Positions 7,462 through 15,966 of a stretch of DNA of 37,665 nt are shown here, piece after piece (the first letter of the stretch is position 1; each line of letters opens with the position of its first letter). Source of the DNA: Acidimicrobiaceae bacterium. GTDB lineage: Bacteria; Actinomycetota; Acidimicrobiia; Acidimicrobiales; RAAP-2. The DNA is taken from the NCBI GenBank assembly GCA_003161575.1, contig PMOE01000061.1, forward strand, positions 1 through 37,665, written 5' to 3'. The notes under the pieces are model-generated. The model made no database searches and was not told where the DNA came from. It saw only the letters and a program-made list of their open reading frames with translations. A program made the translations under genes and the position numbers.

Positions 7462-7776
7462 GTGGGACGTGCGGATCCGTGTCGGCTAAGGGTCACGCGA
7501 ACCGCTGGTGAAGGGTTCTCGGAAGGAAACTCAGAGGCGCGCTCTTAACTTGGTGAATACTGGTGGTTCTCGATTGCCGTTCCACCCACGCGCAGCTGCT
7601 CGTGACGGGCTCGCCGATATCGCTCAGCCAGCCGGCTACTTGGCAAATGGTTTCGCGCAATTACACCGAAGGTCTTGGCGGTTGCCGCGCTTCTGCACAG
7701 GTCCTCCCTGGAGCTCGTGAGGGCTTGCTCTTCCCTCGTCTTTCAAGCAGTCGGGTGGGCAGTGATAAGTCGAAAA

Positions 7777-7797
7777 CGCGGGGCCTACCGCCCCGCG
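7777..7797 (-). terminator. GC-rich hairpin with T-run on the minus strand
   Basis: CGCGGGGC at 7777-7784 pairs with GCCCCGCG at 7790-7797 across a five-base loop. Read on the minus strand it is followed by TTTT, the form of an intrinsic terminator; on the plus strand no T-run follows. No minus-strand gene ends here, so it may be a stray terminator of a lost gene or block antisense transcription from the exporter side. Confidence 0.4.
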
Positions 7798-7855
7798 ACC
7801 CACATCACCGCACGTCAACGGGCTAAGAGCGCGGAGGCGGTTCCATCTGGTTCCG

Positions 7856-7869
7856 TGACTCGTCAGTCA
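7856..7869. promoter_or_regulatory. Possible operator dyad upstream of the exporter
   Basis: TGACT-CGTC-AGTCA is a perfect 5-bp inverted repeat with a 4-bp spacer, 143 bp before the exporter start. Many DHA2 exporters are controlled by TetR or MarR proteins at such dyads, but no regulator gene is adjacent, so this is weak. Confidence 0.25.
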
Positions 7870-8012
7870 GGACCGGCGGTGAGGCTTCTCCGCATACCGC
7901 CGGTGATGGCGCATCGACCCCGCGCTCTGCTTCCTCGTGACTGCCGGATCCCTCCGCCTCGGTCGATCGGTAGGATCAGAAATGACTCCCCTCTGTATAG
8001 ACGGAGGATCTG

Positions 8013-9575
8013 ATGACCACATTGATGGCAGTGGAGCCGGTGGGCGACGATGGGACCACCGATCAGGTCGCCAACGACGACAGGCGGTGGTGGATCCTCG
8101 CCGTGCTGGGGATCGCCCAGTTGATGGTCATTCTCGACAGCACCATCGTGAATATCGCCCTGCCCACTGCCCAGCACGATCTGCATTTCTCCAACGCCGA
8201 CCGACAGTGGATCGTCACGGCTTACTCCCTTGCCTTCGGCAGCCTGCTCCTCCTCGGGGGCCGGATCGGCGACGTGGTGGGACGCAAGCGAGCCCTCATC
8301 ATCGGATTGGTCGGATTCGCTTTGGCCTCGGCCATCGGCGGGACCTCGGTCGACTTCGCGATGCTTGTCATCGCCCGAACGGTGCAGGGAGCGTTCGGTG
8401 CCCTGCTCGCCCCCTCGGTGCTGGCCCTCTTGACCACCACGTTCAATGATCCGGGGGAGCGTGGGAGGGCGTTCGGGATCTACGGCGCCATCGCCGGCGC
8501 TGGGGGCGCGCTGGGACTCCTCCTCGGCGGCATCCTCACCTCCTACGCGTCGTGGCGGTGGACCCTCTTCGTCAATCTCGCGTTCGCCTTCACCGCCACC
8601 GTCGGCGCCCTGCTCTGGTTGAAGAACGACGAGGGCGCTGACCACGACCCGTTGGATCTGCCCGGGCTCGTCCTCGTAGCCGGTGGGCTGTTCTCGCTCG
8701 TCTTCGGCTTCTCTCACGCCGAGACGACGGCGTGGAGCAATCCCCTCACCATCGGGTTCCTCGTCATCGGGGTGGTCCTCTTGGCCGCATTCGCCTATTT
8801 CGAGACGAGGGCCAAATACCCGCTGCTCCCGCCCCGGGTTGTGCTCAACCGAACAAGGGGCGGATCCATGTTGGCCATGCTGTTTGCCAGCGTCGGAATT
8901 TTCGGTGTCTTCTTATTCCTCACCTATTACCTCCAGGGCACTTTGGGGTTCAACCCGGTGAAGACCGGCGTCGCATTCCTCCCCCTGGTGGCCGCCTTGG
9001 CCACCATGGCTCAGGTATCCAACCGCATCCTCCTGCCGAGGTTCGGGCCCAAGCCGATCGTGCCCATTGGCTTGCTCATGTCCGCTGCGGCGCTGTTCGG
9101 GCTCCATCTCGTCGGATTGCACTCTTCGTACGTCAGCCACGTGCTTCCGTATCTCATCGTGTTGGGTTTCGGGTTCGGCCTGAGCGTCGCCCCCTCGTTC
9201 AGCACCGGCACCCTCGGTCTGGCGCCCCAAGACGCCGGCGTGGGATCGGCCACCCTCAACACGGCCCAACAAGTGGGGGGATCCATCGGCACGGCGCTGC
9301 TCAACACACTTGCCGCCGGTGCTGCCGCTGCCTACTTGGTGGGTCGGGCGGTGAACCCGGCCAGCCTCGAGGCGGCCGCCCTACACAGTTACACGACGGC
9401 GTTCCTATGGTCGTCCTTGATCTTCGTGGCCGGTGCGGTCGTCGCCGGGCTGGTGCTCAAGCGGGGCGGTCTGACGTCTCTCGCGCCCGAATATCGGATT
9501 ACGACGGCGGCCGACACTGAAGTCGACGAAGACCCTCGACGCGAAGTGTGCCGCGTACGAGTGTCTTGCCGGTGA
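8013..9575 (+). CDS. DHA2-family (14-TMS) MFS drug:H+ antiporter
   Basis: 520 residues, usual for EmrB/QacA transporters. The cytosolic N-terminus is followed by TMS1 with the family motif LDSTIVNIALP, the loop 2-3 motif A GGRIGDVVGRKRAL, an R-T-Q-G-A motif B region, a GAGGALGLLLGG motif C in TMS5 typical of exporters, and hydrophobic segments to about residue 490 (14 predicted). The tail after residue about 495 is acidic then basic and hydrophilic. The ATG at 8013 has GGAGG five bases upstream. It is expected to export hydrophobic or cationic compounds in exchange for protons at the inner membrane; the substrate is unknown. The gene stands alone, with no adaptor (EmrA) or regulator nearby, and lies inside the 26-bp direct repeats together with the toxin-antitoxin pair. 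Confidence 0.93.
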   Translation: MTTLMAVEPVGDDGTTDQVANDDRRWWILAVLGIAQLMVILDSTIVNIALPTAQHDLHFSNADRQWIVTAYSLAFGSLLLLGGRIGDVVGRKRALIIGLVGFALASAIGGTSVDFAMLVIARTVQGAFGALLAPSVLALLTTTFNDPGERGRAFGIYGAIAGAGGALGLLLGGILTSYASWRWTLFVNLAFAFTATVGALLWLKNDEGADHDPLDLPGLVLVAGGLFSLVFGFSHAETTAWSNPLTIGFLVIGVVLLAAFAYFETRAKYPLLPPRVVLNRTRGGSMLAMLFASVGIFGVFLFLTYYLQGTLGFNPVKTGVAFLPLVAALATMAQVSNRILLPRFGPKPIVPIGLLMSAAALFGLHLVGLHSSYVSHVLPYLIVLGFGFGLSVAPSFSTGTLGLAPQDAGVGSATLNTAQQVGGSIGTALLNTLAAGAAAAYLVGRAVNPASLEAAALHSYTTAFLWSSLIFVAGAVVAGLVLKRGGLTSLAPEYRITTAADTEVDEDPRREVCRVRVSCR

Positions 9576-9617
9576 GTTCGCAGGGCAGTCCTTCCGATCC
9601 TACCTCTAAAACCGCCG

Positions 9618-9643
9618 CTGACCTGGTGGTCTTGGGGTGTCAT
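9618..9643 (+). repeat. Right copy of the 26-bp direct repeat
   Basis: Matches 6513-6538 at 24 of 26 positions in the same orientation. This copy also forms the left arm of a larger inverted repeat (9619-9680), which the left copy does not have in full. It starts 42 bp after the exporter stop codon. Confidence 0.6.
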
Positions 9644-9680
9644 TATACGAACACCCCCGTATCGGTAAAAGACCAGGTCA
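9619..9680. repeat. Nested inverted repeat between convergent genes
   Basis: Outer arms TGACCTGGT (9619-9627) and ACCAGGTCA (9672-9680) match over 9 bp. Inner arms GGGGTGT (9634-9640) and ACACCCC (9651-9657) match over 7 bp around a ten-base loop. It lies where the exporter (plus) and the small ORF after the PIN gene (minus) converge. It could be a bidirectional terminator, although no clear T-run follows, or a folded recombination site. Confidence 0.5.
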
Positions 9681-9939
9681 CAGCCGTAGTCGACGGCGAC
9701 GCTATCCATCTAGCGGGGTCCAACACAGTCCTGCGAACCGGCGATGGTGACCGGTAGATCGGGCGGCCAGCGGTTCGAGTCCTCGCAAGTGGAGGTGGTG
9801 CCTCCGATGCCTCATGACCAGCTCTAGCGCGCAAGTCATCCGACAACTCATCCCACGGCACGACCCATTCTCCGACGATCGGCGCCTTCGCATAGTGGAC
9901 ATACCTAGGATTGACCGGTCGAGGGAAGCCCTGCTGCAT
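9643..9939 (-). CDS. Small hypothetical protein coupled to the PIN gene
   Basis: 98 residues. Not recognised. The ATG at 9939-9937 shares one base with the TGA of the PIN gene (TGATG), the usual sign of translational coupling. The N-terminal 45 residues (PRYVHYAKAPIVGEWVVPWD, then ELSDDLRAR) look like a real folded segment; the rest is Arg/Pro/Thr-rich and low in character, ending in the inverted repeat at 9619-9680. The C-terminal half may have been created by a rearrangement at that repeat (inference). It may be a partner or regulator of the PIN protein. Confidence 0.5.
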   Translation of the reverse strand: MQQGFPRPVNPRYVHYAKAPIVGEWVVPWDELSDDLRARAGHEASEAPPPLARTRTAGRPIYRSPSPVRRTVLDPARWIASPSTTAVTWSFTDTGVFV

Positions 9940-10817
9940 CAGGGTTCGTCATTCTCAGGTTTGGGCTTTCTACGGAGATACACCTCCGGCATGGCTACGA
10001 CGCGAATCCCCTCTGCCGTGGCTCTCAGGGTTATGCCCGTGTCATCGCTCACCAAGGTCACGAACGTGACTCCTTGGCCCCCGGATTGCAGCTCCCGGCA
10101 GGTGTCAAGAATCTCCTGATCGGCGTCGAGTGTCCGTCGGCGAGGCCCGTCGTCAACGGGTACCTCAATCGTGACCTTCTCCCGGAGGGGCGTCGGACCG
10201 CCCGCCGAGGGAGCAAGCTGGGTTCGCAACTGGCTCAGGAGACGCCGGGCTCTGTCGGCCAGGTTGTCACGGGCGGTGTACTTCTTCTCGTCCAGCTCCT
10301 CCACGACCCGGAGCGGGATGACTAGTCGAACCTCGGGTGTACCGACGATGGCGGGCCAGTCCACTTGGTCGGGCGGCTGGAAGTGAAGGAGGACGTTAGT
10401 ATCGAGCACCGTCAGATGACCTGGAGCCGCCGCCAGGCGATCGGACAGTTGTTTCAGGCGATCCGCCAGCTCCTCCAACCAGGCAGCTTGGAAGGTGGCT
10501 TCATTGTTGATGAGCTCGATCGCCCGGGGACTCTCCTGGGTCAGGCCGTAGATCTGCCAATGGCGCTCGCCGTAGAGACGCTCCCAGGTTGACGGGTCAA
10601 TGAAGATGTTGCGCAGCTGGCTCTCGGCAGTACCTACCCAAGCCAGAAAGCTGTTCTGGTGAATCGGTACGGACTGGCCAGCAGAGCTGCCCACGAGATT
10701 CCGACCGTGGGTGGCGGTCTCACACAGGCGTCGCTGAGCGTCGGCAAGCTGGGTTCCATCTTTCAGGCGAGGGATCACCCCCGTGAAGCTACGACCGGGG
10801 TGTGACCACCCTGGCAA
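9939..10817 (-). CDS. PIN-domain protein with an N-terminal extension
   Basis: 292 residues. A PIN ribonuclease domain covers about 134-285: LTVLDTNVLL with D139 as first acidic ligand, VIPLRVVEELDE with E173/E174, LDADQEIL as third, and FVTLVSDDTGITLRA as fourth, so the active site appears complete. Residues 1-130 are a helical extension (WLEELADRLKQLSDRL) of unknown family, which makes this longer than VapC-type toxins of about 130 residues. It should cleave RNA using Mg2+ or Mn2+. The start is uncertain: TTG at 10817 has a GAGG nine bases upstream, GTG at 10778 is an alternative, and no in-frame ATG exists near the N-terminus. There is no upstream antitoxin; the only coupled gene lies downstream (9643-9939). 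It is divergent from 10910. Confidence 0.8.
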   Translation of the reverse strand: MPGWSHPGRSFTGVIPRLKDGTQLADAQRRLCETATHGRNLVGSSAGQSVPIHQNSFLAWVGTAESQLRNIFIDPSTWERLYGERHWQIYGLTQESPRAIELINNEATFQAAWLEELADRLKQLSDRLAAAPGHLTVLDTNVLLHFQPPDQVDWPAIVGTPEVRLVIPLRVVEELDEKKYTARDNLADRARRLLSQLRTQLAPSAGGPTPLREKVTIEVPVDDGPRRRTLDADQEILDTCRELQSGGQGVTFVTLVSDDTGITLRATAEGIRVVAMPEVYLRRKPKPENDEP

Positions 10818-10909
10818 GGGGCGGACCTCAGCCCTTAGCCCGACGAACCAGAGGGCGACGATTCATCCGTTTGACCTGGAGTAACGCGTCTCCATGTGAA
10901 ACTCTTGGG

Positions 10910-11857
10910 ATGGCTTCCGTCGATCGCCAACAGCCGACCCGGACCGATCCGACGGACAAGGAACTCACCGAATGGGCTGATGCGCTTTTGGCGGAGATCG
11001 ATGGAACTCTCTCGGCCGACGCCTGGGCGATCATCGACAGGGCCAGTGACCACCGTATCCATCGGCTCTACGACGCTGCCAGTCTGCGTCACTGTGCCGC
11101 TTTACTCGCGGAGATCGAAGCCGTGGCAAAGGCCGGCCAAGAGCTGGCAACTCGTGTGCTCATCAGGACGCACATTGAGGCATTCCTGTTCGCCCTCTAC
11201 ATCCACTTCGGTGGCATCGACGCGGTGACGAAGATCGCACAGGACACCCTCTCCTCCCTCGCGGCGACCCACAACGACTTCGTGGCGTGGGACGAATGGG
11301 TGGAAAAGGAGAAGGTGCGCACGGCGGAAGCCCGCGACAAGATCCGACGCAACAACGAAGCCAACTCGAAATGGAACGCCGAGCATCCTGAAGAACCTCC
11401 CCGTCCCATCTTCGAGGAACCGTACGTACCGCAGCTTTCTACGACTGGCGTCGACCTCAGCGACGCGATCGCAGATTTCGGAGAGCTTGAGGCGGAGGCC
11501 CTTCCGGTGAGGACCGTCGTCGATGCACTGACCAAGTGGGGACCCGAGAAGGGATTCGGGCGAGAGAGCTTTACGCCGATGTACCACATATATCGAGTGC
11601 TCTCCGGTGGATCGCTACATCCCACCCTTAACGTCTTGGATGCCTACTTCCTTCCGGGCGGATTCGTTCGCACACTGCCGGTTCAGCTAGGCCCGTCAAT
11701 GCTCAAAGACGCTCGGGTGACTGCGCTCTACAGCACGGCCTTCCTTGCTGGTTGGGTACTGGGAGACGCGGGCTCGACCACGACCGTCTCCAGTTTCCTA
11801 CGCAACCGGCTCGAGCCAGATCCGAGCGGCGGTCGGGGTTGGGCTCCCGGCCTCTAG
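10910..11857 (+). CDS. Hypothetical protein, possibly DUF5677/HEPN-like
   Basis: 315 residues from the ATG at 10910. Largely helical: LTEWADALLAEIDGTL, RVLIRTHIEAFLFALYIHFG, then a charged linker (KIRRNNEANSKWNAEHPEEP) and a C-terminal segment PMYHIYRVLSGGSLHPTLNV. The RTHIEA plus downstream Y..YR.LSG..H pattern resembles DUF5677-type proteins, which are helical and seen in abortive-infection contexts; I am not sure of the family. H...LHP could provide a catalytic His but no clear R-x4-6-H pair stands out. A TTGACC at 10871-10876 could be its -35. It lies 153 bp before the 1261-residue protein in the same direction, so the two may work together. The frame is open to 10802, but an earlier start would run into the PIN gene. 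Confidence 0.65.
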   Translation: MASVDRQQPTRTDPTDKELTEWADALLAEIDGTLSADAWAIIDRASDHRIHRLYDAASLRHCAALLAEIEAVAKAGQELATRVLIRTHIEAFLFALYIHFGGIDAVTKIAQDTLSSLAATHNDFVAWDEWVEKEKVRTAEARDKIRRNNEANSKWNAEHPEEPPRPIFEEPYVPQLSTTGVDLSDAIADFGELEAEALPVRTVVDALTKWGPEKGFGRESFTPMYHIYRVLSGGSLHPTLNVLDAYFLPGGFVRTLPVQLGPSMLKDARVTALYSTAFLAGWVLGDAGSTTTVSSFLRNRLEPDPSGGRGWAPGL

Positions 11858-12010
11858 GCGAACCGAACGACAGCTACCTGCCTAGTCACGTCCGCTCCCG
11901 CACTTGCGCCAGCGACTTTCGCTGCTCGACCTGCATGTTCCCTGACTCCCAGAGTGACTGTGCAATCACCTGTCGCCGCCTCGACCTGTTCGCCCGAGAC
12001 GCCGGGCACA

Positions 12011-15000
12011 ATGGATGGCATGCCGAATCCGGAACTGGTCAGCGCTGCGGACGTGGATCAGTGGGCAGGGTCACTCGCTGCTCGTTCGACCCTTCCCCGT
12101 CTCGTTCGCCGGCTCATCCTGGCCAACACCTCGGTGACGAAGGTGGCCATGCGAGCGGGCGAGGGCACGGGAATCCCCGGATGGGACGGCCTTGTCGAGG
12201 CAAGCGTCGGGGATGCCCATGTTCCCAAGGGCGTTTCTCGCTGGGAGATGAGCTCTGGGGAAGACCCACAGGACAAGGCACAGGAGAACTATCGAAAGCG
12301 AACCGCCAACCCGCAGGACGTCGACCCTGCCTTGACGACCTTCGTCTTTGTCACACCTCGGATCTGGAGGGAACGTGACGACTGGGTCCAACGACGGAAG
12401 GCCGATGCCCGGTGGGCCGACATTCGTGCATACGACGCCGACGACCTTGAGACATGGCTGGAGCGGACTCCCAGCGTTCATATCTGGATGTCCGAACTCC
12501 TCGGCAGGGATCCGCGAGACGTCAAGACGATCGACTCCTGGTGGGATACCTGGGCAAATCAAACGGCTCCGGCACTCCCCGCCGCCTTCATTCTGGCGGG
12601 TCGGGCGGATGTGCCGACGGGCATCGACCAGGCCCTGAACGGACCTCCCACGATGACGCCGGTCATCGCTCAGTCCCGCGACGAGGCAACCGCCTGCACC
12701 GTCGCCGCACTGCTGGAATTGTCCGGAGACCAAGAGAGCCTCGCCGCCCGAGCCCTCGTGGTCTCAGGGATCAGCGCCTGGGACCGGATCATCGATTCGC
12801 CAACTCCGTTGATTCTGATTCCGATCGTCGACGACGTTGATATCCCCACCGCGGTTCGCAAGGGCCACCACGTGTTCGCACCCTTGACCGAGCGGATGCA
12901 ACCCCGGGGATCCGGGATTTCCGCCGCACCCTTGGACCCAGAAGCAGCCGTGGAAGCGTTGGTACAGGTGGGCGTTTCTCAGGATGACGCACGACGGTAC
13001 GCACGGCAGGGGAGACGGAGCATGCTTTCCCTTCGCCGCACCATCGCCGCCAGCCCTCTGACGCGCAGACCTGACTGGTCCCGGCCCCCGAGTGGCAGCC
13101 GTCTCGTCTCACTCATGCTCGCCGGATCATGGATGGCCGACCACGATGGTGACAAGACAGCCATCGAAGCGCTGACCGGCCGCGAGTACCCGGATATCGA
13201 GACCGATTTGGCGGCGTGGTCAGCGGAAGAGGACGCACCGATCCGGCGCTCCGGCCGTCAGTGGCAGATCGTCGCCAAGGACGATGCCTGGGATCTTGTC
13301 TCGGCACTCATCACGCAGACAGACATCGACCGCTTCCTCTCGACCGCGACGTCCGTCCTGCGCGAACACAATCCCGCTCTCGACCTTGAACCCGATAAAC
13401 GGTTCATGGCCAGCGTGTTGGGTGCGGAGCGGGCATGTTCCAACGTTCTCCGCGAGGCGCTTGCGGATTCGGCCGCTTTCCTGGCTGGGTATGTCGCCGA
13501 GGTCCCATTGCAACCCGGAGGCACAGGGCAACAGCTCGCTGCCCGCCTCGTGTACCAGGTCCTCGATGGCGCCAATGGGGATCCGACCTCCAGGTTGTGG
13601 CCATCGCTTGCAGACGTCCTGCCGCTGCTCGCAGAGGCGGCCCCGGATGTCTTTCTCGATGCAGTCGAGACTGGGCTCTCCGGCGACCCCCCGCCGCTAA
13701 TGGCGTTCTTCCCCGACGAACCCACCTCCATCTTCGGAAGTACTTCGACGCACGTGGGCTTGATCTGGGCTCTTCAGAACCTGTGCTGGTCACCCGATTA
13801 CCTCAGTCGTGCGGCATCGGACCTCGCCCGGCTGACACCCTTTGACCAGGGCAATCGGAGTGGCCCACATCCTGCAGAAGCGCTCGCACAAGCAGTGAAC
13901 CTGTTCCTCCCGCAAACCTCTGCACCACTAGAGCGGCGCCTTGCCGTCATCGATGGATTGCGTCGCCGACATGCCGACGCCGCCTGGATTCTGATGCGGA
14001 CGCTCCTGCCGGCGAACTTCGGCATCCTGCAATACGGCCACACCCCTCGCTGGAGAACGTGGCACCATGGCGTCTCGAATCAGATCAACCATTCCGACAT
14101 TGCGAACGGCATCCCCGAGATAATCACGCGGATGCTCGACGACGTCGTCGCAACACCCCATCGGTGGACGCAGCTCGTCGAGCACATCCCCGACCTTCCG
14201 GTTGCAGAGCGAGATCGCGTTCTCGCCGCCCTCGAGGCGCTGAATCCCTCAGAGTTCGATCCGGAGGACGGCACCGCCACTTGGCACGCGATCGTTGCTC
14301 TTGTCGAGAAGCATCGGCGGTTTCCCTCCGCCCAATGGTCGATGCCGGCCACGATCACGGATCGCATCGACGCAGTCGCACAACGTTTCACGCCCGAATA
14401 TGCCGTCGATCGATATGTCGATCTCTTCGACCACCACCCCTACCTTGCCGACGTCGACATGGACGACTACCCCGCCTACAACGAGGCTCTGGAAGGGGCA
14501 CGCCGTGATGCCGTCGTTGATCTTGCTGGCACGAGTGGTCTCGATTCCGTTCTGGCTCTCGGACGCCAGGTAGCTCTCCCGTATTTCGTCGGATACGCAC
14601 TCGCTGACACCGACCGGACCGACCTAGAGGATCCGGTCCTGTCTCACCTCGGTGAAGACGGCCCTGAAGGACGAGTCGCCGTCGGATTTGCGGCCGGCCG
14701 AGTCGACCAAGAACACCTTGACTGGATCAAGGCACAGCTCGACCACCGGGAGAAATGGACACCCGCACAGCGAGCCACTCTCCTGCTGACTCCACCACGT
14801 ACCAGCAGGGCGGTGCTGGACCTCCTTGCTGCCGAGGATCCCGACGTCGGTGTGGAGTTCTGGAAGAGAGTCGACCCCCGCTTCTCGGAGATGGATGCCC
14901 GCGCCGACATCGCTCGTGCGCTGCTCGATCGTGATCGACCATGGCTCGCCGTCGATGTCTTGGCGGGACTCGCCGTTCATGGTGGTCCCACACCGCCCGG

Positions 15001-15796
15001 ACTCAACGTTGAACTGGCTCAGTCTGCTCTCCTCGCGGCTGGCCTCGGATCCTCGGAAGAGATCGGCCAGATATCGATGCTTGCCTGGGAGGCAGGCCAG
15101 CTCCTGGACTATTTGGAGCGATCGGACGCCGATCCCGTCGCTCGTGCACGCATCGAATTCCTTCTGCTGCCCCTTCTCCAGCACACCCGCCCCGCCCAGG
15201 CCCTGTCGAGCGCCCTTCAAAACGATCCCGCCCTCTTCGTGGAACTGGTCACCTATGTCAGTGGGCCCGAGGGCGAGCCGCCGGAAGAGGCATCGGAACA
15301 GAGGCAGGCCATTGCCACGTACGGCTATAACGCTCTTCTCGCATGGCGAACACCGCCCGGCCTCACTGAAGCTGGGACCATCGACGAGGCAGCGTTGAAA
15401 ACTTGGGTGACAGAAGCTCGGCGTCAGCTGGCTGACGCGAAGCGTGCGGAGATTGGCGACGGTCTGATCGGCCAGGTACTTGCCCACCTTCCTCCTGACC
15501 CCGACGGGCTGTGGCCCTCCCGACCGGTACGCGATCTGATCGAGGACCTGGCCTCCTCACGACTCGAATCCGGATTGCAGAATGGCAAGGTCAACAGCCG
15601 AGGGGTTCAGAGTCGGGATATCAGGGCTGGCGGAGACCCCGAGCGAAGCCTCGTCAAGACCTATCGGGGCTGGGCGACCCGCGTGGCTGACGCGCACCCT
15701 CGAACTGCCGCCATGCTCCGACGTATCGCAGATAACTACAGCGAATGGGCACGCCGTGAGGACGACCAGTCCTCCCACTTCCTGGACCAGGGATGA
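12011..15796 (+). CDS. Large (1261-residue) protein with possible restriction-endonuclease-like N-terminus, putative defence effector
   Basis: Residues about 30-150 carry a block I recognise from large proteins of bacterial defence neighbourhoods: GWDGLVEA (D59), VPKGVSRWEMSS (E79), DKAQENYRKRT, TFVFVTPRIW and YDADDLETWL. Spacing of D59 and E79 would suit a PD-(D/E)XK fold, but the expected lysine after E79 is replaced by Ser, so activity is uncertain. Residues about 200-330 resemble a STAND-like NTPase without a visible Walker A loop (SRDEATACTVAALLELSGDQ, LILIPIVDDVD, KGHHVFAPL). The long C-terminal part is helical and repeat-like, suiting a sensor. No membrane segments are evident. Start: ATG at 12011 or 12020; GTG at 11954 also fits; none has a good ribosome site. 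Role as an intracellular sensor-effector is inference. Confidence 0.75.
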   Translation: MDGMPNPELVSAADVDQWAGSLAARSTLPRLVRRLILANTSVTKVAMRAGEGTGIPGWDGLVEASVGDAHVPKGVSRWEMSSGEDPQDKAQENYRKRTANPQDVDPALTTFVFVTPRIWRERDDWVQRRKADARWADIRAYDADDLETWLERTPSVHIWMSELLGRDPRDVKTIDSWWDTWANQTAPALPAAFILAGRADVPTGIDQALNGPPTMTPVIAQSRDEATACTVAALLELSGDQESLAARALVVSGISAWDRIIDSPTPLILIPIVDDVDIPTAVRKGHHVFAPLTERMQPRGSGISAAPLDPEAAVEALVQVGVSQDDARRYARQGRRSMLSLRRTIAASPLTRRPDWSRPPSGSRLVSLMLAGSWMADHDGDKTAIEALTGREYPDIETDLAAWSAEEDAPIRRSGRQWQIVAKDDAWDLVSALITQTDIDRFLSTATSVLREHNPALDLEPDKRFMASVLGAERACSNVLREALADSAAFLAGYVAEVPLQPGGTGQQLAARLVYQVLDGANGDPTSRLWPSLADVLPLLAEAAPDVFLDAVETGLSGDPPPLMAFFPDEPTSIFGSTSTHVGLIWALQNLCWSPDYLSRAASDLARLTPFDQGNRSGPHPAEALAQAVNLFLPQTSAPLERRLAVIDGLRRRHADAAWILMRTLLPANFGILQYGHTPRWRTWHHGVSNQINHSDIANGIPEIITRMLDDVVATPHRWTQLVEHIPDLPVAERDRVLAALEALNPSEFDPEDGTATWHAIVALVEKHRRFPSAQWSMPATITDRIDAVAQRFTPEYAVDRYVDLFDHHPYLADVDMDDYPAYNEALEGARRDAVVDLAGTSGLDSVLALGRQVALPYFVGYALADTDRTDLEDPVLSHLGEDGPEGRVAVGFAAGRVDQEHLDWIKAQLDHREKWTPAQRATLLLTPPRTSRAVLDLLAAEDPDVGVEFWKRVDPRFSEMDARADIARALLDRDRPWLAVDVLAGLAVHGGPTPPGLNVELAQSALLAAGLGSSEEIGQISMLAWEAGQLLDYLERSDADPVARARIEFLLLPLLQHTRPAQALSSALQNDPALFVELVTYVSGPEGEPPEEASEQRQAIATYGYNALLAWRTPPGLTEAGTIDEAALKTWVTEARRQLADAKRAEIGDGLIGQVLAHLPPDPDGLWPSRPVRDLIEDLASSRLESGLQNGKVNSRGVQSRDIRAGGDPERSLVKTYRGWATRVADAHPRTAAMLRRIADNYSEWARREDDQSSHFLDQG

Positions 15797-15966
15797 TGCG
15801 CCTGGTCGGATATTGCGCCTCCGATTGGATCAGCTACCGCGACCATCGCCGTCTGGGATCGGAGAACCCACGACTGCTGGCGATATCAGCGAGATAGATG
15901 CCGATCCGGTAGGCGCTCACAGCCGGCATAAGTCAAGTGAGGAGATGCCCAGGCCTGCATGACACT

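Larger units (their letters stand above)
7462..8012. other. 551-bp intergenic region before the DHA2 exporter
   Basis: No convincing gene. Short frames on either strand lack ribosome sites and family resemblance. It contains a GC hairpin at 7777-7797, a small dyad TGACT-CGTC-AGTCA at 7856-7869 that could be an operator for the exporter, and the ribosome site of the exporter (GGAGG at 8003-8007). Confidence 0.5.

Noticed and set aside
7508-7826. Small plus-strand ORFs between the toxin and the exporter
   Set aside because: No ribosome site, no recognisable family and poor codon character.
9700-9800. Possible tRNA (ggttcgagtcc at about 9769)
   Set aside because: The T-stem does not pair properly and no D-arm, anticodon arm or acceptor stem can be built around it.
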